A DNA stretch of 64,000 nucleotides from Mesostigma viride. Taxonomy: Eukaryota; Streptophyta; Mesostigmatophyceae; Mesostigmatales; Mesostigmataceae. Below are positions 1-28,500 of this stretch, piece by piece (within the stretch, counting starts at the first letter, position 1; each line of letters starts with the position of its first letter). The DNA lies in the NCBI GenBank assembly GCA_009746045.1, contig RPFO01000132.1:350517-414516 (forward strand), in the 5' to 3' direction. The notes under the pieces are model-generated. The model saw only the letters and a list, made by a program, of their open reading frames with translations. It did no database searches and was not told the origin of the DNA. A program made the translations under genes and the position numbers.

Positions 1-245
1 CAGGTGGTCATTCAATTGATGTATTGGTGCATGCAGTCACACGACTTTGAATTAATGGGTATTTGAATTCAGTCGACATGAATACACTGACATGCACATG
101 GGATTTTATGTTAGTTAGATTCAAGCCTGAGATGCTAGCATGTCCAGTTCACAAGCCCAAGAGCAGCATGTCCAGTTATCTTACGTTTGTAGTGTGTGTG
201 TCAAAGTACGTTCATGTTTTCGAGCCCGAGAACACGCCTCCCACA

Positions 246-13780
<13,535 letters not shown>

Positions 13781-13818
13781 CTGGGGGGGGGGAGGAAAGG
13801 GAAGAGAGAGGCAGGGCG

Positions 13819-14062
13819 GAGGGAGGGAGGGAGGGAGGGAGGGAGGGAGGGAGGGAGGGAGGGAGGGAGGGAGGGAGGGAGGGAGGGAGGGAGGAGGGAG
13901 GGAGGGAGGGAGGGAGGGAGGGAGGGAGGGAGGGAGGGAGGGAGGGAGGGAGGGAGGGAGGGAGGGAGGGAGGGAGGGAGGGAGGGAGGGAGGGAGGGAG
14001 GGAGGGAGGGAGGGAGGGAGGAGGGAGGGAGGGAGGGAGGGAGGGAGGGAGGGAGGGAGGGA
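13819..14062. repeat. (GGGA)n array beside a splice acceptor
   Basis: About 240 bp of GGGA repeat with GGA phase slips near 13891 and 14020. It is TCCC on the gene strand and sits just upstream of the acceptor at 13781, so it may act as an oversized polypyrimidine tract. The plus strand has repeated GGG runs compatible with G-quadruplex formation. Confidence 0.95.
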
Positions 14063-14235
14063 CAAAGGGTAAGGGACAGGAAAGAGGGGGTGCCAACGTG
14101 GTGGTGGTGCGTTAGGGTGGGGGAAGAGGAGATGGATCAACGTGGGGTTGGGAGGGGCATGGGACAGGGAAGGGCCCAGGGGGGCAAAGGAGTAAAAGAA
14201 ATACACGGTGTCATGGCAAGAAAACAAAAAGAAAG

Positions 14236-16430
14236 CTAATGTTGTTCAGTAGGAACTTGAGCTTGGGTCGGACAGGGAACGAACAATGTAGCTAAAATGT
14301 AAAAGGAAATGCCGACATGTGCGGTATTGAAGGCGTGGTACAATGTGCCACCTTGAAAATGGTGTGCTCCCTTGAGTGAAATCGGGTGTTTATAAACAGA
14401 TACATGCGTCGATAGTGTATCCTCTTCTACCGTTACACCTGCGCAGGTATACGATTGAGAGTAGTTACAGTACCCGCATCCGCCTGGGTTCCCAGGCACT
14501 TGACATCTCAGGCACTGGCATTCGGTTTTAGAACCACATGCGATAATGCATGGGAAACATTAAAGCCATAAAGACCCATGCTTTCTAAAAGAGAAGGTTT
14601 GAGAACACTACCTGAAGTTAGAAGGGGGGCACAGGGGACGCAAACCTAGAATAGTGGCCACAAGATCGCCCTGCCAGCGGTTCAGATATCCATGAAACAA
14701 CCAGCTTTCCTGGTGTGTTCATACTACCAACGCCACAAAGGTTGTATACTATACTGTCATGGCTTTAGTACGAGTCCCAATAAGGTTATCTTTGCGCCCT
14801 CCCTGTCCAGAAACAGGCTTCAAAAGTGCACCACAGTCTGGTTTGTGGCACCTTTACTCCGCCTCAATTCCTTGTCTCACGCGATTCCACGTGTTACACA
14901 TGCAATCACCCTGACATAGTTCCTAGAGGCTTATGTGAAGTTCCTGGGGGGTGTTTGCTCGTGCCAGCATTGACACCTTCCAAACTTTCTGTAAGAACAT
15001 TGTCTGGGCAACTCCCCCCAACCCCCGCCGTCCACCCCCGAGTGCACTGCCCGTACAATGTATCCTATTCTACATCATGATGCGTCTCGCACGCAAAGCC
15101 TGCCTGAACCCGTGCTTTTTGTCTCAAAATTGGCCCATCATACGTCTGCCAGCTTTTCGCATGTGCGCATCATGGCGAACGGTTCTGCTGAGAAAAAGGG
15201 CCTGCCTGCAACTTGTCGCCAATGAACTTCCGAAATTTATGGTTACACCGAAGCGGCTAAAAAGATTAACAAAGAGGCATGAGCGTAAGCCTTTGAATGC
15301 GGCTATTAAGGGTGAACGCAATTGGGGACTGCAATCTGGCGCCTTGTGCTGCAACAGCGGCTATTACTTACACGAGGATCTTGAAACGTCATGCCGGGGA
15401 GTTTCGGAAGATTTTGAGCCATGGGCGACCCCATGGGCGACGTCATTTCCGAAGGATCGCTGTATCTTATTGGCCCCCGTTAAAGTCAATAATAACCTCA
15501 GAATATGCTATCCAAAACGGGACGTAAGGTCGGTTTGCTGCTTAGCCAAGCTGACCTTCCAGGATGCGGCATTTATTCTAGCTCCAAGCATCACGCACAC
15601 ATCCGACTTCCACGTTCATCGCTATGACGGCAAAACCTGTGGGCTTCCTTACGCTTTATGGCTGGGAATGCCCTCAAACAGGGTAAATGGCTGTTCAATG
15701 TCGCATGGCGCAGCAATCGCGGATGAAGCGTAAACCTGAGTGCAGAATCCTCGCATCCCAATTCCCACCTATGATGCCAAAAATAGGGCATAATGCAAAC
15801 GGTGGAAAAGCACTTTGCCATATTCAGAAACCGTACGATCAAACACTATCCTGTCAGTTCAGTTATTTCTGACGCCGGTCACAACCAATCTATTCTGACA
15901 GTAAATCCGTACTTGTAATAAGGTGTACTCGCAACAACCGAGGGAATGGCCACTGTCGACTCGTTGCAGAAGAGGTACGTAGTCAGGTGCCGTACCCATG
16001 CTTGCGAACGCAAGATTTGGTAACAAAACGGGACGCCACGTGTTACGCATCAAGCATTCGCGCGCAAATACTCATCCCGCGTTTTGCACAATGTGGTGCA
16101 GTATTGTCACGTTCCCATGGTTGCAGGTCTAGTGGCAGCTACGAACGGAACGCACAATTTTGTTCCTCCGGAATCTGGTTGATGACCTTGTCCCTGGTTT
16201 TTTTATGGCAGCCTTCGCAAGACGTTGAGTTTGAACTTTTCGCGCTTTCACGGCGTAATAATTGGCCTAAATTTCCCACACCTTGACCTGGAGATGGTGT
16301 ACTCGATCGCCCAGTTGACCATTTTGGCTGGAATGCCAAGTGACCAGCAAGCAACAACAGGCTGCCTCGTACATGTCCACTAAAACATTCTTGTTAAGGT
16401 GATCAGTTAATTTCCTGCCGAGTCTCGCAG
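14236..16430. other. Region without a supported gene between RIB72 and the plus-strand gene
   Basis: This interval should contain the missing first exon of the minus-strand RIB72 gene, the missing first exons of the plus-strand gene, and perhaps promoters for both. I looked for short N-terminal exons with compatible phase on both strands and found none I would defend. A frame starting MANGSAEKKGL near 15173 ends in a stop after 17 codons. Composition is less GC-rich than the exons. Confidence 0.4.
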
Positions 16431-16543
16431 AACCTGCTGATGGAGTTGGAAGAGCAACAGATCCGGAATTTCCTGGTGGAAAATAGGCTTGCAGACGACA
16501 TGAGCTTGAAGCATTTTGCATCATTCTTCCCGTCAGCTTACAG
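16431..16543 (+). CDS. Exon of the Nnf1/PMF1-like gene (FASFFP region)
   Basis: The acceptor is GAGTCTCGCAG|AAC and the donor is TTACAG|GTACTA. It is open in one frame: NLLMELEEQQIRNFLVENRL, then ADDMSLKHFASFFPSAYR. It leaves AG, which is completed by G of the next exon to give Arg. Confidence 0.75.
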
Positions 16544-19500
16544 GTACTATTAAGTTGTATGTGAGTGCTTGCACTCACGGTTTAGACACAACTCAGATAG
16601 ATGCAAATGAATGAAATTCTGGGCAAGCTACCGTCAGATAAACACCGTTGCTGACAAGTACTGCTCATGTCTACTGTCTACCGTTGCTTCTCACAACTAT
16701 TACCATGTCATCGGATCCGCTTGTCGGTACGCTCCCGCTCGCGAAGCAGGTCGCAACCTGAGATAATCCAACTCCACAAAGCCTTTTTGCGACACTTCGG
16801 TGCCCTGCGCCATAAAGTGGAAGCCAACATCGAGCAACGATATGCGACGCTGCCTAGAGAGGTGAGCAGCTCCCCCCAAGCTGACGCGATGCGAAAATAT
16901 GATTATACGCCCCCTTCCAAGTTTAACGGCACGGTGGCTTCTTCGAGTACCTTCCGAGAGTTCCCACCATGCTTGGCTACTGCCTTCTATCGACTTCCCT
17001 TCAATTGTCCTTGTTGCATATTCTATGGCTTTTATTGAAACTTAGCAAGCGTTTTCGTAACCTGTTGGCACCTTCTAATCGTCATCAGGCCCGCTCTGTT
17101 CTGCTTCGTACAAGCACGCAGTAGCACCGTAACATACTTGCGTGACTACCTCTAGGTCGCTGTTTGTTTACCGTGCGATTTAAGCGGCTTCCTAAATCGC
17201 AATAACTAATCGAGTTTGTTACTCACCGGGCCGCACTTATGTTAGCACGCCGCAAGGCAACCTCTATGTAATAAAGGGTGTGGTCCCGCTCTTCTAGCGG
17301 TGGCCACTCTTTCAACGTTGTGCAAGGTTCCCCCACAGGCTTTGAACGCATTCAGAGGCGCCGGGTTGGGAGAATCTAAAGGGCTCTCCTGGAACCTGAG
17401 GGGTTTTGGGGGACCTTCATCATGTATTGTGATCTTACGGTGATCTTCATCATGTACATTCTACTACTATACTATACTATACTATACTATATACTATACT
17501 ATACTATACTATACTATACTATACTATACTATACTATACTATACTATACTATACTATACTATACTATACTATACTATACTATACTATACTATACTATACT
17601 ATACTATACTATACTATACTATACTATACTATACTATACTATACTATACTATACTATACTATACTATACTATACTATACTATACTATACTATACTATATA
17701 CTATACTATACTATATACTATACTATACCATATTTATATTACTAGGCTCCGAGCAGGTTCCCCTACCCCCTCCCATGGCGAGAGGTAGGATCTATCAGTC
17801 CTGCTGGGCACATCCACAGAAGATACTTTGAGCCAAGCAGCCATTTTGCTTCAGTCCCATCCTCTCCACCACTTGTTGTGAAAGGGCTTCATTGCCTTTC
17901 CTATCTGCAAGCTTGTGAGCTGCTCCTTATGCCGGCGCTGGTCCCTAGAGCCCAAGGTTCCTTGCGTGAGGTCCCTTTCTTGGGCGCATACCCCCTTCAT
18001 CGGTGAACCGTTACAGCGTCATTGGCAGCCCGAATACGCTGCTACCACTACGCATGGCAAGCCTTAGCGGATTCCTCTACGAGGATTCCCTAGTTGGCAT
18101 CCCATTTTCTGTTTGGAACCAGCCTGGGGTGTTGCCGGCTGTGCAACCTGTTTAGGGATTTTCTTTTCTGCTTCTCTACTGACAAAGGTTCTTGCGTCCC
18201 GTTTCTAATTACTACCCTTACCTTTCTAATGACTGCCCTTCAAATATTGACAACCCTTGTCATGGTCCCTAACCAGTAATCACACGGGTCACGTTCAATG
18301 GCTTTGGGTACGTTGACAACCCAAGTTGCCTGCTTGGCACCCAATTCGCTCGGTCTCCATGTCCCCCCTTCCCCTTAACCATCGTTCACCCAGTTGCCTT
18401 CGTTCGGGTTATCTCGCACGCGGATCCTTTGCCTGCGCGGCTGCTCATCTACTCCTTTGCCTCTGCTTCCTGCGCCCCCATATCAACTTATCCCCTGTCC
18501 ACCCATTACCTGACAGTTATCCACCCATTACCTAACAGTTATCCCCTGTCCACCCATTACCTGACAGTTATCCACCCATTACCTGACAGTTATCCCCTGT
18601 CCACCCATTACCTGACAGTTATCCCCTGTCCACCCATTACCTGACAGTTATCCCCTGTCCACCCATTACCTGACAGTTATCCCCTGTCCACCCATTACCT
18701 GACAGTGATCCCCTGTCCACCCATTACCTGACAGTGATCCCCTGTCCACCCATTACCTGACAGTGATCCCCTGTCCACCCATTACCTGACAGTGATCCCC
18801 TGTCCACCCATTACCTGACAGTTATCCCCTGTCCACCCATTACCTGACAGTTATCCCCTGTCCACCCATTACCTGACAGTTATCCCCTGTCCACCCATTA
18901 CCTGACAGTTATCCCCTGTCCACCCATTACCTGACAGTTATCCCCTGTCCACCCATTACCTGACAGTTATCCCCTGTCCACCCATTACCTGACAGTGATC
19001 CCCTGTCCACCCATTACCTGACAGTTATCCCCTGTCCACCCATTACCTGACAGTTATCCCCTGTCCACCCATTACCTGACAGTTATCCACCCATTACCTA
19101 ACAGTTATCCCCTGTCCACCCATTACCTGACAGTTATCCACCCATTACCTGACAGTGATCCCCTGTCCACCCATTACCTGACAGTTATCCCCTATCCACC
19201 CATTACCTGACAGTTATCCCCTGTCCACCCATTACCTGACAGTTATCCCCTGTCCACCCATTACCTGACAGTTATCCCCTGTCCACCCATTACCTAACAG
19301 TGATCCCCTGTCCACCCATTACCTGACAGTGATCCCCTGTCCACCCATTACCTGACAGTGATCCCCTGTCCACCCATTACCTGACAGTGATCCCCTGTCC
19401 ACCCATTACCTGACAGTTATCCCCTGTCCACCCATTACCTGACAGTTATCCCCTGTCCACCCATTACCTGACAGTGATCCCCTGTCCACCCATTACCTGA

Positions 19501-22500
19501 CAGTTATCCCCTGTCCACCCATTACCTGACAGTGATCCCCTGTCCACCCATTACCTGACAGTTATCCCCTGTCCACCCATTACCTGACAGTGATCCCCTG
19601 TCCACCCATTACCTGACAGTTATCCACCCATTACCTGACAGTTATCCCCTGTCCACCCATTACCTGACAGTGATCCCCTGTCCACCCATTACCTGACAGT
19701 TATCCCCTATCCACCCATTACCTGACAGTTATCCCCTGTCCACCCATTACCTGACAGTGATCCCCTGTCCACCCATTACCTGACAGTTATCCCCTGTCCA
19801 CCCATTACCTGACAGTTATCCCCTGTCCACCCATTACCTGACAGTGATCCCCTGTCCACCCATTACCTGACAGTGATCCCCTGTCCACCCATTACCTGAC
19901 AGTTATCCCCTGTCCACCCATTACCTGACAGTTATCCCCTGTCCACCCATTACCTGACAGTTATCCCCTGTCCACCCATTACCTGACAGTGATCCCCTGT
20001 CCACCCATTACCTGACAGTGATCCCCTGTCCACCCATTACCTGACAGTTATCCCCTGTCCACCCATTACCTGACAGTGATCCCCTGTCCACCCATTACCT
20101 GACAGTTATCCCCTGTCCACCCATTACCTGACAGTTATCCCCTGTCCACCCATTACCTGACAGTTATCCCCTGTCCACCCATTACCTGACAGTTATCCCC
20201 TGTCCACCCATTACCTGACAGTGATCCCCTGTCCACCCATTACCTGACAGTGATCCCCTGTCCACCCATTACCTGACAGTGATCCCCTGTCCACCCATTA
20301 CCTGACAGTGATCCCCTGTCCACCCATTACCTGACAGTGATCCCCTGTCCACCCATTACCTGACAGTGATCCCCTGTCCACCCATTACCTGACAGTTATC
20401 CCCTGTCCACCCATTACCTGACAGTTATCCCCTGTCCACCCATTACCTGACAGTGATCCCCTGTCCACCCATTACCTGACAGTTATCCCCTGTCCACCCA
20501 TTACCTGACAGTGATCCCCTGTCCACCCATTACCTGACAGTTATCCCCTGTCCACCCATTACCTGACAGTGATCCCCTGTCCACCCATTACCTGACAGTG
20601 ATCCCCTGTCCACCCATTACCTGACAGTTATCCCCTGTCCACCCATTACCTGACAGTTATCCCCTGTCCACCCATTACCTGACAGTTATCCCCTGTCCAC
20701 CCATTACCTGACAGTGATCCCCTGTCCACCCATTACCTGACAGTGATCCCCTGTCCACCCATTACCTGACAGTGATCCCCTGTCCACCCATTACCTGACA
20801 GTTATCCCCTGTCCACCCATTACCTGACAGTGATCCCCTGTCCACCCATTACCTGACAGTTATCCCCTGTCCACCCATTACCTGACAGTGATCCCCTGTC
20901 CACCCATTACCTGACAGTTATCCCCTGTCCACCCATTACCTGACAGTGATCCCCTGTCCACCCATTACCTGACAGTTATCCCCTGTCCACCCATTACCTG
21001 ACAGTGATCCCCTGTCCACCCATTACCTGACAGTGATCCCCTGTCCACCCATTACCTGACAGTGATCCCCTGTCCACCCATTACCTGACAGTTATCCCCT
21101 GTCCACCCATTACCTGACAGTGATCCCCTGTCCACCCATTACCTGACAGTGATCCCCTGTCCACCCATTACCTGACAGTTATCCCCTGTCCACCCATTAC
21201 CTGACAGTTATCCCCTGTCCACCCATTACCTGACAGTTATCCCCTGTCCACCCATTACCTGACAGTGATCCCCTGTCCACCCATTACCTGACAGTTATCC
21301 CCTGTCCACCCATTACCTGACAGTGATCCCCTGTCCACCCATTACCTGACAGTTATCCCCTGTCCACCCATTACCTGACAGTGATCCCCTGTCCACCCAT
21401 TACCTGACAGTTATCCCCTGTCCACCCATTACCTGACAGTTATCCCCTGTCCACCCATTACCTGACAGTTATCCCCTGTCCACCCATTACCTGACAGTTA
21501 TCCCCTGTCCACCCATTACCTGACAGTGATCCCCTGTCCACCCATTACCTGACAGTTATCCCCTGTCCACCCATTACCTGACAGTGATCCCCTGTCCACC
21601 CATTACCTGACAGTTATCCCCTGTCCACCCATTACCTGACAGTGATCCCCTGTCCACCCATTACCTGACAGTTATCCCCTGTCCACCCATTACCTGACAG
21701 TGATCCCCTGTCCACCCATTACCTGACAGTTATCCCCTGTCCACCCATTACCTGACAGTTATCCCCTGTCCACCCATTACCTGACAGTGATCCCCTGTCC
21801 ACCCATTACCTGACAGTGATCCCCTGTCCACCCATTACCTGACAGTGATCCCCTGTCCACCCATTACCTGACAGTGATCCCCTGTCCACCCATTACCTGA
21901 CAGTTATCCCCTGTCCACCCATTACCTGACAGTTATCCCCTGTCCACCCATTACCTGACAGTTATCCCCTGTCCACCCATTACCTGACAGTGATCCCCTG
22001 TCCACCCATTACCTGACAGTTATCCCCTGTCCACCCATTACCTGACAGTTATCCCCTGTCCACCCATTACCTGACAGTGATCCCCTGTCCACCCATTACC
22101 TGACAGTTATCCCCTGTCCACCCATTACCTGACAGTTATCCCCTGTCCACCCATTACCTGACAGTGATCCCCTGTCCACCCATTACCTGACAGTGATCCC
22201 CTGTCCACCCATTACCTGACAGTGATCCCCTGTCCACCCATTACCTGACAGTTATCCCCTGTCCACCCATTACCTGACAGTTATCCCCTGTCCACCCATT
22301 ACCTGACAGTGATCCCCTGTCCACCCATTACCTGACAGTTATCCCCTGTCCACCCATTACCTGACAGTGATCCCCTGTCCACCCATTACCTGACAGTTAT
22401 CCCCTGTCCACCCATTACCTGACAGTTATCCCCTGTCCACCCATTACCTGACAGTGATCCCCTGTCCACCCATTACCTGACAGTTATCCCCTGTCCACCC

Positions 22501-25500
22501 ATTACCTGACAGTGATCCCCTGTCCACCCATTACCTGACAGTTATCCCCTGTCCACCCATTACCTGACAGTGATCCCCTGTCCACCCATTACCTGACAGT
22601 TATCCCCTGTCCACCCATTACCTGACAGTGATCCCCTGTCCACCCATTACCTGACAGTTATCCCCTGTCCACCCATTACCTGACAGTTATCCCCTGTCCA
22701 CCCATTACCTGACAGTTATCCCCTGTCCACCCATTACCTGACAGTTATCCCCTGTCCACCCATTACCTGACAGTGATCCCCTGTCCACCCATTACCTGAC
22801 AGTTATCCCCTGTCCACCCATTACCTGACAGTGATCCCCTGTCCACCCATTACCTGACAGTTATCCCCTGTCCACCCATTACCTGACAGTGATCCCCTGT
22901 CCACCCATTACCTGACAGTTATCCCCTGTCCACCCATTACCTGACAGTTATCCCCTGTCCACCCATTACCTGACAGTGATCCCCTGTCCACCCATTACCT
23001 GACAGTTATCCCCTGTCCACCCATTACCTGACAGTGATCCCCTGTCCACCCATTACCTGACAGTGATCCCCTGTCCACCCATTACCTGACAGTTATCCCC
23101 TGTCCACCCATTACCTGACAGTTATCCCCTGTCCACCCATTACCTGACAGTGATCCCCTGTCCACCCATTACCTGACAGTTATCCCCTGTCCACCCATTA
23201 CCTGACAGTTATCCCCTGTCCACCCATTACCTGACAGTGATCCCCTGTCCACCCATTACCTGACAGTGATCCCCTGTCCACCCATTACCTGACAGTTATC
23301 CCCTGTCCACCCATTACCTGACAGTGATCCCCTGTCCACCCATTACCTGACAGTTATCCCCTGTCCACCCATTACCTGACAGTTATCCCCTGTCCACCCA
23401 TTACCTGACAGTGATCCCCTGTCCACCCATTACCTGACAGTTATCCCCTGTCCACCCATTACCTGACAGTGATCCCCTGTCCACCCATTACCTGACAGTT
23501 ATCCCCTGTCCACCCATTACCTGACAGTTATCCCCTGTCCACCCATTACCTGACAGTTATCCCCTGTCCACCCATTACCTGACAGTGATCCCCTGTCCAC
23601 CCATTACCTGACAGTGATCCCCTGTCCACCCATTACCTGACAGTTATCCCCTGTCCACCCATTACCTGACAGTGATCCCCTGTCCACCCATTACCTGACA
23701 GTTATCCCCTGTCCACCCATTACCTGACAGTGATCCCCTGTCCACCCATTACCTGACAGTTATCCCCTGTCCACCCATTACCTGACAGTTATCCCCTGTC
23801 CACCCATTACCTGACAGTGATCCCCTGTCCACCCATTACCTGACAGTTATCCCCTGTCCACCCATTACCTGACAGTGATCCCCTGTCCACCCATTACCTG
23901 ACAGTGATCCCCTGTCCACCCATTACCTGACAGTTATCCCCTGTCCACCCATTACCTGACAGTGATCCCCTGTCCACCCATTACCTGACAGTGATCCCCT
24001 GTCCACCCATTACCTGACAGTGATCCCCTGTCCACCCATTACCTGACAGTTATCCCCTGTCCACCCATTACCTGACAGTGATCCCCTGTCCACCCATTAC
24101 CTGACAGTTATCCCCTGTCCACCCATTACCTGACAGTGATCCCCTGTCCACCCATTACCTGACAGTGATCCCCTGTCCACCCATTACCTGACAGTTATCC
24201 CCTGTCCACCCATTACCTGACAGTTATCCCCTGTCCACCCATTACCTGACAGTGATCCCCTGTCCACCCATTACCTGACAGTTATCCCCTGTCCACCCAT
24301 TACCTGACAGTGATCCCCTGTCCACCCATTACCTGACAGTTATCCCCTGTCCACCCATTACCTGACAGTGATCCCCTGTCCACCCATTACCTGACAGTTA
24401 TCCCCTGTCCACCCATTACCTGACAGTTATCCCCTGTCCACCCATTACCTGACAGTTATCCCCTGTCCACCCATTACCTGACAGTTATCCCCTGTCCACC
24501 CATTACCTGACAGTGATCCCCTGTCCACCCATTACCTGACAGTTATCCCCTGTCCACCCATTACCTGACAGTTATCCCCTGTCCACCCATTACCTGACAG
24601 TTATCCACCCATTACCTGACAGTTATCCCCTGTCCACCCATTACCTGACAGTGATCCCCTGTCCACCCATTACCTGACAGTTATCCCCTGTCCACCCATT
24701 ACCTGACAGTGATCCCCTGTCCACCCATTACCTGACAGTTATCCCCTGTCCACCCATTACCTGACAGTGATCCCCTGTCCACCCATTACCTGACAGTTAT
24801 CCCCTGTCCACCCATTACCTGACAGTTATCCCCTGTCCACCCATTACCTGACAGTTATCCCCTGTCCACCCATTACCTGACAGTTATCCCCTGTCCACCC
24901 ATTACCTGACAGTTATCCCCTGTCCACCCATTACCTGACAGTTATCCCCTGTCCACCCATTACCTGACAGTTATCCCCTGTCCACCCATTACCTGACAGT
25001 GATCCCCTGTCCACCCATTACCTGACAGTTATCCCCTGTCCACCCATTACCTGACAGTTATCCCCTGTCCACCCATTACCTGACAGTGATCCCCTGTCCA
25101 CCCATTACCTGACAGTTATCCCCTGTCCACCCATTACCTGACAGTGATCCCCTGTCCACCCATTACCTGACAGTTATCCCCTGTCCACCCATTACCTGAC
25201 AGTTATCCCCTGTCCACCCATTACCTGACAGTTATCCCCTGTCCACCCATTACCTGACAGTTATCCCCTGTCCACCCATTACCTGACAGTGATCCCCTGT
25301 CCACCCATTACCTGACAGTTATCCCCTGTCCACCCATTACCTGACAGTTATCCCCTGTCCACCCATTACCTGACAGTTATCCCCTGTCCACCCATTACCT
25401 GACAGTTATCCCCTGTCCACCCATTACCTGACAGTGATCCCCTGTCCACCCATTACCTGACAGTTATCCCCTGTCCACCCATTACCTGACAGTTATCCCC

Positions 25501-28500
25501 TGTCCACCCATTACCTGACAGTGATCCCCTGTCCACCCATTACCTGACAGTTATCCCCTGTCCACCCATTACCTGACAGTGATCCCCTGTCCACCCATTA
25601 CCTGACAGTTATCCCCTGTCCACCCATTACCTGACAGTGATCCCCTGTCCACCCATTACCTGACAGTTATCCCCTGTCCACCCATTACCTGACAGTTATC
25701 CCCTGTCCACCCATTACCTGACAGTGATCCCCTGTCCACCCATTACCTGACAGTTATCCCCTGTCCACCCATTACCTGACAGTTATCCCCTGTCCACCCA
25801 TTACCTGACAGTGATCCCCTGTCCACCCATTACCTGACAGTTATCCCCTGTCCACCCATTACCTGACAGTGATCCCCTGTCCACCCATTACCTGACAGTT
25901 ATCCCCTGTCCACCCATTACCTGACAGTGATCCCCTGTCCACCCATTACCTGACAGTTATCCCCTGTCCACCCATTACCTGACAGTTATCCCCTGTCCAC
26001 CCATTACCTGACAGTGATCCCCTGTCCACCCATTACCTGACAGTTATCCCCTGTCCACCCATTACCTGACAGTGATCCCCTGTCCACCCATTACCTGACA
26101 GTGATCCCCTGTCCACCCATTACCTGACAGTTATCCCCTGTCCACCCATTACCTGACAGTGATCCCCTGTCCACCCATTACCTGACAGTTATCCCCTGTC
26201 CACCCATTACCTGACAGTTATCCCCTGTCCACCCATTACCTGACAGTGATCCCCTGTCCACCCATTACCTGACAGTTATCCCCTGTCCACCCATTACCTG
26301 ACAGTTATCCCCTGTCCACCCATTACCTGACAGTGATCCCCTGTCCACCCATTACCTGACAGTTATCCCCTGTCCACCCATTACCTGACAGTTATCCCCT
26401 GTCCACCCATTACCTGACAGTTATCCCCTGTCCACCCATTACCTGACAGTTATCCCCTGTCCACCCATTACCTGACAGTTATCCCCTGTCCACCCATTAC
26501 CTGACAGTTATCCCCTGTCCACCCATTACCTGACAGTTATCCCCTGTCCACCCATTACCTGACAGTTATCCCCTGTCCACCCATTACCTGACAGTGATCC
26601 CCTGTCCACCCATTACCTGACAGTTATCCCCTGTCCACCCATTACCTGACAGTTATCCCCTGTCCACCCATTACCTGACAGTGATCCCCTGTCCACCCAT
26701 TACCTGACAGTTATCCCCTGTCCACCCATTACCTGACAGTTATCCCCTGTCCACCCATTACCTGACAGTTATCCCCTGTCCACCCATTACCTGACAGTTA
26801 TCCCCTGTCCACCCATTACCTGACAGTTATCCCCTGTCCACCCATTACCTGACAGTTATCCCCTGTCCACCCATTACCTGACAGTTATCCCCTGTCCACC
26901 CATTACCTGACAGTTATCCCCTGTCCACCCATTACCTGACAGTTATCCCCTGTCCACCCATTACCTGACAGTGATCCCCTGTCCACCCATTACCTGACAG
27001 TTATCCCCTGTCCACCCATTACCTGACAGTTATCCCCTGTCCACCCATTACCTGACAGTTATCCCCTGTCCACCCATTACCTGACAGTTATCCCCTGTCC
27101 ACCCATTACCTGACAGTTATCCCCTGTCCACCCATTACCTGACAGTTATCCCCTGTCCACCCATTACCTGACAGTTATCCCCTGTCCACCCATTACCTGA
27201 CAGTTATCCCCTGTCCACCCATTACCTGACAGTTATCCCCTGTCCACCCATTACCTGACAGTTATCCCCTGTCCACCCATTACCTGACAGTGATCCCCTG
27301 TCCACCCATTACCTGACAGTTATCCCCTGTCCACCCATTACCTGACAGTTATCCCCTGTCCACCCATTACCTGACAGTTATCCCCTGTCCACCCATTACC
27401 TGACAGTTATCCCCTGTCCACCCATTACCTGACAGTGATCCCCTGTCCACCCATTACCTGACAGTTATCCCCTGTCCACCCATTACCTGACAGTTATCCC
27501 CTGTCCACCCATTACCTGACAGTTATCCCCTGTCCACCCATTACCTGACAGTTATCCCCTGTCCACCCATTACCTGACAGTTATCCCCTGTCCACCCATT
27601 ACCTGACAGTTATCCCCTGTCCACCCATTACCTGACAGTTATCCCCTGTCCACCCATTACCTGACAGTTATCCCCTGTCCACCCATTACCTGACAGTGAT
27701 CCCCTGTCCACCCATTACCTGACAGTTATCCCCTGTCCACCCATTACCTGACAGTGATCCCCTGTCCACCCATTACCTGACAGTGATCCCCTGTCCACCC
27801 ATTACCTGACAGTTATCCCCTGTCCACCCATTACCTGACAGTTATCCCCTGTCCACCCATTACCTGACAGTTATCCCCTGTCCACCCATTACCTGACAGT
27901 TATCCCCTGTCCACCCATTACCTGACAGTTATCCCCTGTCCACCCATTACCTGACAGTTATCCCCTGTCCACCCATTACCTGACAGTGATCCCCTGTCCA
28001 CCCATTACCTGACAGTTATCCCCTGTCCACCCATTACCTGACAGTTATCCCCTGTCCACCCATTACCTGACAGTTATCCCCTGTCCACCCATTACCTGAC
28101 AGTTATCCCCTGTCCACCCATTACCTGACAGTTATCCCCTGTCCACCCATTACCTGACAGTTATCCCCTGTCCACCCATTACCTGACAGTGATCCCCTGT
28201 CCACCCATTACCTGACAGTTATCCCCTGTCCACCCATTACCTGACAGTTATCCCCTGTCCACCCATTACCTGACAGTGATCCCCTGTCCACCCATTACCT
28301 GACAGTTATCCCCTGTCCACCCATTACCTGACAGTTATCCCCTGTCCACCCATTACCTGACAGTTATCCCCTGTCCACCCATTACCTGACAGTGATCCCC
28401 TGTCCACCCATTACCTGACAGTTATCCCCTGTCCACCCATTACCTGACAGTTATCCCCTGTCCACCCATTACCTGACAGTTATCCCCTGTCCACCCATTA

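Noticed and set aside
15173..15290. MANGSAEKKGLPATCRQ as a first exon of the plus-strand gene
   Set aside because: It ends in TGA after 17 codons and no donor gives the phase-0 junction needed by exon 16431.
14951..15733. 260-codon open frame on the plus strand
   Set aside because: Composition and residue pattern are not protein-like, no splice or domain support, and it does not join the exons at 16431.
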